Part shown: one piece after another, positions 56,564 through 64,000 of the stretch
How positions within the stretch are numbered: the first letter of the stretch is position 1
Layout: each line of letters opens with the position of its first letter
DNA from: Ashinkailepas kermadecensis
Lineage: Eukaryota > Arthropoda > Thecostraca > Neolepadidae
Assembly (NCBI GenBank): GCA_034440615.1
Contig: JAOTOM010004839.1
Location: 62,001-126,000 of the forward strand
Reading direction: 5' to 3'
Length of the DNA: 64,000 bases
Notes under the pieces: generated by a model
Seen by the model: the letters and a program-made list of their open reading frames with translations, nothing else
The model's database searches: none
What the model was told of the DNA's origin: nothing
Position numbers and translations under genes: made by a program

Positions 56564-57047
56564 CAGTGATACATTATTCGTGAAGTAGGGTGAAATATAC
56601 CACTTTCTGAACACTAAATAGATATCCTTCCCAAATAAGCATGCATATGGTGTTTCTTATTGTGTTTATGAAGACTACATGGCTCATTTTTAACGGTATC
56701 ACTTATATAAACATCATGCGTAAGCCTACCATTGTGGATTGTGATACATAAGCATCTTGTAGCACAATTACATGTGAAGGGATTACCTATTATGCGGTCT
56801 GTTATGCCATGCTATTTGTTCATAGTATGCATGTTTTTCATTATCATTAATATAGGTATACATAAGTTAGGTGTTTAAAAGGTAAACCAAAAAAGCGACC
56901 ACTAATGATTGCGCTATTGGTTAAGAAAATTAGCTGGAAGGACTGAGACGATATTTGAAGCGAAATCATTCCCATTGCAAATATCGACATCCTACTGTAG
57001 TCGCTTCGACATCTCACACCTAACGAAAAACCATTATTTAAAAACTG
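56564..57047 (-). mobile_element. CAGTG-ended MITE, copy B, 484 bp, inside the 43-bp array
   Basis: It reads CAGTGATACATTATTCGTGA ... CGAAAAACCATTATTTAAAAACTG, the inverse of copy A. Flanks are CGCCGGTG (56,556-56,563) and CGCTGGTG (57,048-57,055), an 8-bp target duplication with one change. The insertion splits a minisatellite unit, so the array predates it. Confidence 0.85.
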
Positions 57048-57529
57048 CGCTGGTGTGTATTGCTGTATGTCAGTGATGGTCGGTGTGTTCCACTGGTGTG
57101 CATTGATGTATGACAGTGATGGTGGACGTATTCCGCTGTTGTGTATTGCTGTATGACAGTGATGAGCATATTCCACTGGAGTGTATTTCTGTATGACAGT
57201 GATGGTAGGCGTATTCCACTGGTGTGTATTGCTGTATGACAGTGATGGTAGGCGTATTCCGCTGGTATGTATTGTAGTATGACAGTGATGATGAGTGTAT
57301 TCCGCTGGTGTGTATTGTTGCAGGACAGTGATGGTGGGTGTGTTCCACTGGTGTGTATTGCTGTATGATAGTGATGGTGGACGTATTCTGCTAGTGTGTA
57401 TTGCTGTATGACAGTGATTGTGGGCGTATTTCGCTGGTTTGTATTGCTGTATGACAGTGATTGTGGGCGTATTTCGCTGGTTTGTATTGCTGTATGACAG
57501 TGATGGTGGGCGCATTCCACTGGTGTGTG

Positions 57530-57585
57530 TCGCTGGGCGCTAAATGATCTACCTTTGTCGATGCGCCCTAAAACCCTAATCACAC
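57530..57585 (+). mobile_element. SINE 3' hairpin tail, copy 2
   Basis: GGGCGCTAAATGATCTACC followed by TTTGTCGATGCGCCCTAAAACC. Same GGGCGC/GCGCCC stem as at 53,745; the loop differs. It is flanked on both sides by 43-bp units. Confidence 0.75.
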
Positions 57586-58164
57586 TGGTGTGTATTGCTG
57601 TATGGTAGTGATGGTGAGCGTAATCTGCCGGTGTGTCTTGCTGTACGACAGTGATAAGTATATTCCGCTGGTGTGTATTGCTATATGACAGTGATGATGA
57701 GCGTATTCCGCTGGTGTGTATTGTTGCGGGACAGTGATGGTGGGAGTGTTACACTGGTATGTATTGCTGTATGACGGTGATGGTAGACGTATTCTGCTGT
57801 TGTGTATTGCTGTATGACAGTGATGGTGGGCATATTTTACTGGTGTGTATTGCTGTATGACAGTGATGGTGGACGTATTCTGCTGTTGTGTATTGCTGTA
57901 TGACAGTGATGGTGAGCATATTCTACTGGAGTGTATTTCTTTATGACAATGGTGTGTAGGCGTATTTCACTGATGTATATTGCTGTATGACAGTGATGGT
58001 GGGTGTATTACGCTTGTTTGTATTGCTGTATGACAGCGATTGTGGGCGTATTCCGCTGGTTTGTATTGCTGTATGACAGTGATTGTGGGCGTATTCCGCT
58101 GGTGTGTATTGCTGTATGACAGTGATTGTGGGTGTATTTCGTGGGTGTTAGGTATTCCGCTGGT

Positions 58165-58312
58165 GTGGTACGGTGGTCTAGGGTAAGATGCTCGTCTCAC
58201 AATCGAAAGGTGGTGGGTTTTTCGTACTCTTCGCCCGCGACATCACTGGTGTGTATCGCTGGGCGCTAAATGATCTACCATTGTCGATGCGCCCTAAAGC
58301 CCTAATCATACT
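58165..58312 (+). mobile_element. tRNA-derived SINE with hairpin tail
   Basis: Head TGGTCTAGGGTAAGATGCTC (A-box-like), a degenerate B-box region GGTGGGTTTTTCGTACTC, body TTCGCCCGCGAC, then tail GGGCGCTAAATGATC...GATGCGCCCTAAAGCCC. It links the tRNA head to the hairpin tail in one unit and so defines the family. Confidence 0.75.
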
Positions 58313-58457
58313 GGTGTGTATTGCTGTATGGTAGTGATGGTGGGCGTATTCCGCTGGCGTTTACGGTTCGATTGCAGTGCCATGCCGCCATTGACTATGA
58401 CGGGGCCTGACGGACAGCTGCTGATTACAGCGCCGCACGCCGCACGGCTGGTTTCAG

Positions 58458-58519
58458 CGAGAAGATGTGTTTGGAGTGGTTTCGGGAGTACACCACTGCC
58501 GACGAGCCAGACCTACTGG
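58458..58519 (+). CDS. DCN1-like protein, internal exon (start of PONY domain)
   Basis: Encodes EKMCLEWFREYTTADEPDLL in 62 bases. It corresponds to the (F)S-x-K-x-C-L-x-WF-x-EY segment that opens the conserved potentiating-neddylation domain of DCUN1D4/5. The acceptor GGTTTCAG ends at 58,457 and the donor GTGAGT starts at 58,520. The exon starts with one base completing a codon (phase 2, Ser if the previous exon ends AG or TC) and ends with one base (phase 1), which fits the GG start of the next exon exactly. Read-through upstream also stays open for some codons, so an earlier start cannot be excluded. Confidence 0.85.
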
Positions 58520-58561
58520 GTGAGTACCTTCTATTTCCTTCATGATGGCGAGAAATTATCA

Positions 58562-60396
<1,835 letters not shown>

Positions 60397-60541
60397 GGCC
60401 GGAGGGGATGGAGCAATTCTGCCGCGATATCCGGGTGGATCCGGAGAACATTGTCATGCTGATCATCGCGTGGAAGATGAACGCCAAGAGCATGGGTTTC
60501 TTCACCACCGAGGAATGGGTGCACGGCCTCTCGCAGCTGCA
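60397..60541 (+). CDS. DCN1-like protein, internal exon (GPEGMEQFC...)
   Basis: 145 bases: GG completes a Gly codon left by the previous exon, then PEGMEQFCRDIRVDPENIV, MLIIAWKMNAKSMGFFT and TEEWVHGLSQL, ending CA before donor GTAAGT (60,542). This is the highly conserved GPEGMExFCxDIxVxPEN...MLxxAWKxxAxxMGFFxxxEWxxGxxxLQ block of DCUN1D4/5, which recruits NEDD8-E2 and cullin. The acceptor is GCGCAG at 60,396. The following exon (expected after CA/Gln) is not in the remaining 3.4 kb, so the gene continues beyond the window. One oddity: Arg replaces the usual Gly in CRDIR. Confidence 0.93.
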
Positions 60542-61351
60542 GTAAGTGTCACGATGCTGTCAGGGCTGCTGACATCTGTTGACGGCTCCGGTTTAAACCC
60601 TTGCCAATTGGCAAGTTGAGAACATTAGGAGCATTCCAGGACAATTCGACCGGTAAAATGACAATTTAACACCATAATGGTTTAGGTGTGAACGAAAATG
60701 AGCCGACAGGGTTGTCTTGGGCTCCGAATCCAGCTGTAGAAGTTTGAGCTCCGTCAGACGAACGGTTTAGAAGTCGTGTCCTCTGTCCTACGTTCTATCC
60801 TACGTTATGTCGTATCCTTATATCCTAAGTCAGCCTCGGGTATATTCTGGCATTTTTAAAAGGTCATCCTGCAAGAGTGTCTTTCATTGCTGATTCTCCA
60901 TAAGACAGCATTGCAACTACAATTATCCGTACAGTTTTAAACTAGAAAGTGCCACAAATGTATTGATTGCATTATGTCTTTCATTTCATTTCATTTTGAC
61001 TAAAGGACCTTGTGACCTGAGTTCACGTGACCTGCTCATGCTTCTAGGGGAAGGCTATTAGAGCCCCCACCCCACCAACATCCTATCTATGTAAGCTAGG
61101 ATAAATGCAGAACATCTCTGGCCATGGAGAGCCCGAAGCATACACATTTGCCTTCCATATTCATTTGCAATTTTGACCGGTAATGATGTCACAGAGGTCA
61201 TACTATGTCATTATTATATACATTATTATAGTATTATATAATATTATACTTAAGTCACCGTAAGTTGTTTCAGAAAGGCAGTGTTTGCTTCCTTCGGCAT
61301 TGTTTTTCTCTAAGAACTAACTTAGATGAATATATTCATATTGGTAATAAG

Positions 61352-61353
<2 letters not shown>
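60542..61353. other. No exon recognised (intron of the DCN1-like gene)
   Basis: Contains words related to the interspersed repeat of 9.8-21 kb (GACCTTGTGACCTGAG...CACGTGACC near 61,008), so a very old copy may be present. No coding block. Confidence 0.4.

Positions 61354-61418
<65 letters not shown>
61354..61418. repeat. (TA)n microsatellite, 65 bp
   Basis: Uninterrupted AT/TA dinucleotides. Confidence 0.95.
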
Positions 61419-61420
<2 letters not shown>

Positions 61421-61517
61421 ATTAATTATCTTCAATCAATAAAATCAAAATTGTCTATAGACAACATCCGTTGACGACGTCACTCGTATGCTTGTGACAA
61501 TACGTTATTTATTGTGG

Positions 61518-61572
61518 CCGCATGGTCACAAAATGACTAGCGCAGTTGACGCGCCATAAACCACAAATCCGC
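61518..61572 (+). mobile_element. SINE 3' hairpin tail, copy 5 (decayed)
   Basis: CACAAAATGACTAGCGCAGT followed by TGACGCGCCATAAACCAC. The right stem half GCGCCA and the conserved loop words remain; the left stem half is changed. Confidence 0.6.
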
Positions 61573-62877
61573 CACACCAATGGTGGTCGTATTTTGCATA
61601 ATGTTGTCAATAACATGGTGATTTCGATTCAGTGATGCTATCTTATGATGGCTTATTCAAGTTTATGCCTGTATGGTGAACCAGCCTCGCTCTGCCGGTG
61701 AGCACCAGACAATACTTGTATCCAGTTGGCATGTCGGCCCTGGTCGAGCAGTTTATGAATCGCCACATGCTGCGTTATTTGGAATGAACCATAGAACATC
61801 TGGGCGCGAATATAATGCCAATGAAGAAATGAAATAGTGCTGCTGCATCCGCTCATTTCCGAAATGCGGTCATGGATATTCAGAAATTCATTAATCTTCT
61901 TCCAAAGCTTTCCTTTACGGGTGCGTCCTCATATGCTGTAAAGCTCTACATTACAGATAAGGAATACAAAGAAGCCATTTATAACACCAGCAGAAATCTA
62001 GCTTAAATGGTGTGCGGATCGATTTGTTGGTCGGTCGGTCGGTCGGTCGGTCGGTCGGTGGGATATGTGGGTCAGATCTGTGGGTCCCGACCGGCTTCGT
62101 GTTGTGACGTCATGCCACGTGACCTGCGCTGCCCGAGGACGGTAGACCACCTCGGCAGTCGGTCTGATGAAAAGCCCCCCCCCCCCCCACCCCCAGAACG
62201 GTTGTATGCGGCGTAAGCTGAGGGGCAATGCTGTGGAACAGGAAGGGCTGTGGCACAGTGTGGCACGTACGTCAATTCGACAATTCAGCATATTGCAATT
62301 TAGGATAGTGCATCATATTCGCGGAATGAGCCCAATGTAAGCAAGATTACAGCCAATTTCGGTTAAATTAGATAGTTTTGCAATGCTCGTGTGCTATAGC
62401 TTCTGACACCATTTCCACAATCGGACTCCTCTGCTTGACATGGAGCATGCGTCTTAAAATTGAGTGCACTGTACCGAATTGCCCAAACGGGTTTTATTTC
62501 CTTCCGAAATTCGTGCACTTCCACGAAAGCGGAGCGCAATAAGGTGCATGTCTCGACGGGATGCCTTGTGTTCGCAGACAAGTAGGCACTTGTCGGCCCA
62601 TATGTTTCTTGCCGCGAGCCGCTGTCAGACCTGTGGCCGGAGCATGGGAGAACAATAATAGCCCTCCTCTGGCCGTGGCTCGTCCAGCACCACTAACGAC
62701 ACCATGTGCTGGTATATTTTGTTATATGCGTCCTCAGTCTGAGCTGTGAAGCCTGTAGGTGAATGCCTCCACCGGGCTGGCGCTATGGTTGACAGTGTTT
62801 GGCTTCGAGATACACAGTGTCGAACTGCGATGGTGGCACGGCGTTCGATGTTGGCTGTGCATTTAGCAGTGCTTTCC
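61573..62877. other. No exon recognised; (GGTC)n tract
   Basis: Contains (TCGG)n at about 62,029-62,059 and a C-run near 62,176-62,188. No gene family was recognised in the short frames. Confidence 0.4.
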
Positions 62878-63028
62878 GCGATAACTAATTTTCGGACCTG
62901 CGATAACGATAAAACGATAAGAAAGGTTTGCGATAACGATAAACGATAAACGATAAAAAATTTTCACAAAATTAACAGCGATAGCGATAAAACGATAACG
63001 ATAATTGTTTTTTTTAAACAGCGATAAC
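62878..63028. repeat. Degenerate (CGATAA)n cluster
   Basis: GCGATAACGATAAAACGATAA-type words are repeated for about 150 bp with AT-rich breaks. Simple-repeat origin. Confidence 0.85.
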
Positions 63029-63614
63029 GTCCAGAATATACGCGATTTTCAGTGGCACGGAGTCCGCCCCTGACCTATTTTCACGTCCAAAATCAAGGTC
63101 CAAAACAGAGTACAAATAGCATTAGTGTTTACAAGAAATGGACGCGTACAGATGCTGGTGTTGCATACCTGGCACCATGCAGCCCCGTCGCTGAGGGGCA
63201 CTGATTCCGACTCACCAAGATGACCAAGCGCCGCAAAAGCGCAGTACACTCAGCGGCCGCTTGTACACTCAGCGCCGTGGACGCATTCAGTCCGCCGCTT
63301 TGTTGGATGATGGTTCGGTGCTTGAGACATCTGGCCCAGCTACAGACCAATTATAGGCTACTTTAACACATTGTCTTCAATAGGTACCTACTTATTGTAT
63401 ATCCCAATATTCGCCAATGTCCAAGACAACGCTTAGCACAGTGGAAGTACATATATTCTGTCACTCCGTAAGTACCGACATACCGGCAGAAGTAATTATA
63501 TTTTCGACGCAACCACTTTCGATAAACCCTCGTACGTCATGCGTAACGTCGTCTGTTTTGCGGCGCGAGGAATATGCTTTTGACAAACCCTCGTATGTCC
63601 ATCGTCCCTACCAG
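63029..63614. other. No exon recognised
   Basis: Unassigned. A short repeated word, GACAAACCCTCGTATGTC / GATAAACCCTCGTACGTC, occurs at about 63,578 and 63,522. Confidence 0.4.
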
Positions 63615-64000
63615 TTCTTAAAGGTTTTATGTAAATAAGCCTCAATCAATAACTACAAAATCTTATTTCAAATTCTTTATACTGAGTAAACAATTTGATT
63701 TTCAAACGATAATGAAATAATAAAATTATCTCAATTATGATTAACTTTGAAGATAGGCTAATATTAACTTGAAGATATGCATAGTTGCCAGATATGCGGG
63801 AGTGTAGAACAATGCCAGTTCTTAAAGGTTTTTTGAAAATAAGCCTCAATCAATAACTACATGTTATTTCAAGTTCTTTACACTGAGTACAGAATGCTAT
63901 TTTCAAATGATAATGAAATAATCCAATTATCTCAATGACGATTAACTTTGAAAATAGGCTTATTTTAACCTGAAGATTTGGATAGTTGCCAGATATGCGG
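63615..64000. repeat. 204-bp tandem repeat, runs off the window
   Basis: TTCTTAAAGGTTTT at 63,615 recurs at 63,819, and the following 180 bp agree at roughly 85-90% (AATAAGCCTCAATCAATAAC, GATAATGAAATAAT, AGTTGCCAGATATGCGG). At least 1.9 copies are present; possibly the edge of an AT-rich satellite. Confidence 0.88.

Larger units (their letters stand above)
56160..58365 (-). repeat. 43-bp minisatellite, interrupted by a MITE and two SINE tails
   Basis: The unit is GTGTATTGCTGTATGACAGT, GATGTTGGGCGTATTCCGCT and GGT; GTATGAC falls at 56,401, 56,444 and 56,487. The array runs 56,160-56,563, 57,048-57,520, 57,580-58,165 and 58,310-58,365, broken by MITE B (56,564-57,047) and SINE-derived pieces. 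Both SINE tails are followed by ACTGGTGTGTATTGCTGTATGG, so the array looks like an expansion of a SINE 3' tail. The repeated IHTSGIRPPSLSYSN frames on the minus strand are artefacts. Confidence 0.92.

Noticed and set aside
56081..58200. Histidine/threonine-rich repeat frames (HTSGIRPPSLSYSN)
   Set aside because: Artefact of the 43-bp minisatellite, interrupted by a MITE and SINE tails.

Overview
This is eukaryotic DNA from an animal, most likely an arthropod. It holds three spliced exons of one host gene with GT...AG borders, several metazoan transposon classes, and very long micro- and minisatellites. There are no bacterial operons. The host exons encode a DCN1-like (DCUN1D4/5-type) protein whose wording (WFREYTT.DEP, AWKMNAKSMGFFT) is, from memory, closest to arthropod orthologues. 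The repeat load would suit a large-genome chelicerate or crustacean, but that is inference.

Layout. 0-3.6 kb: a 46-bp repeat, then a 1.5-kb array of a 28-bp minisatellite. 3.67-7.5 kb: a nearly full-length CR1-type LINE on the minus strand, broken by one nonsense codon, with a 166-bp tandem repeat in its 3' UTR and a (CATAAAGT)3 terminus. 8-8.6 kb: an LTR-like repeat with an inverted relative at 36-36.9 kb. 9.8-17 kb: old copies of one interspersed repeat family. One copy is split by a complete 2.9-kb hAT-like transposon with perfect TIRs and an 8-bp target duplication; nearby lies a frameshifted DDE-like transposase pseudogene. 17.5-18.35 kb: a Penelope-like retroelement fragment with a GIY-YIG endonuclease and a hammerhead-like core. 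21.9-41.3 kb: a gene-poor mosaic of degenerate GC-rich arrays, inverted and direct segment copies, (AG)n tracts, and a decayed env-like/LTR-retroelement remnant near 30.5-31.3 kb. 41.3-48.2 kb: AT-rich, mostly unique-looking DNA with a 688-bp fold-back element.

48.2-60.5 kb holds the only host gene recognised. A first coding exon ends in a splice donor at 48,341. That exon/intron junction has itself been amplified into a 0.9-kb array carrying 11 donor-like sites. Further exons lie at 58,458-58,519 and 60,397-60,541, with compatible intron phases. The roughly 10-kb first intron is filled with minisatellites (76-, 55- and 43-bp families), MITEs with 8-bp target duplications, tRNA-derived SINEs and an (AACC)n tract. 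The next intron begins almost at once with a 440-bp (TCTCTG)n/(TC)n tract. 60.5-64 kb: intron or flank with simple repeats, ending in a 204-bp tandem repeat that runs off the window.

The most unusual items are the amplified splice-donor array, the hAT element whose empty site is preserved in a paralogous repeat in the same window, the hammerhead-like core in the Penelope element, and the degenerate GGCCCC-GCGATTTT array family, which I cannot assign to any known class. Most long open frames here are by-products of repeats whose period or composition lacks stop codons.
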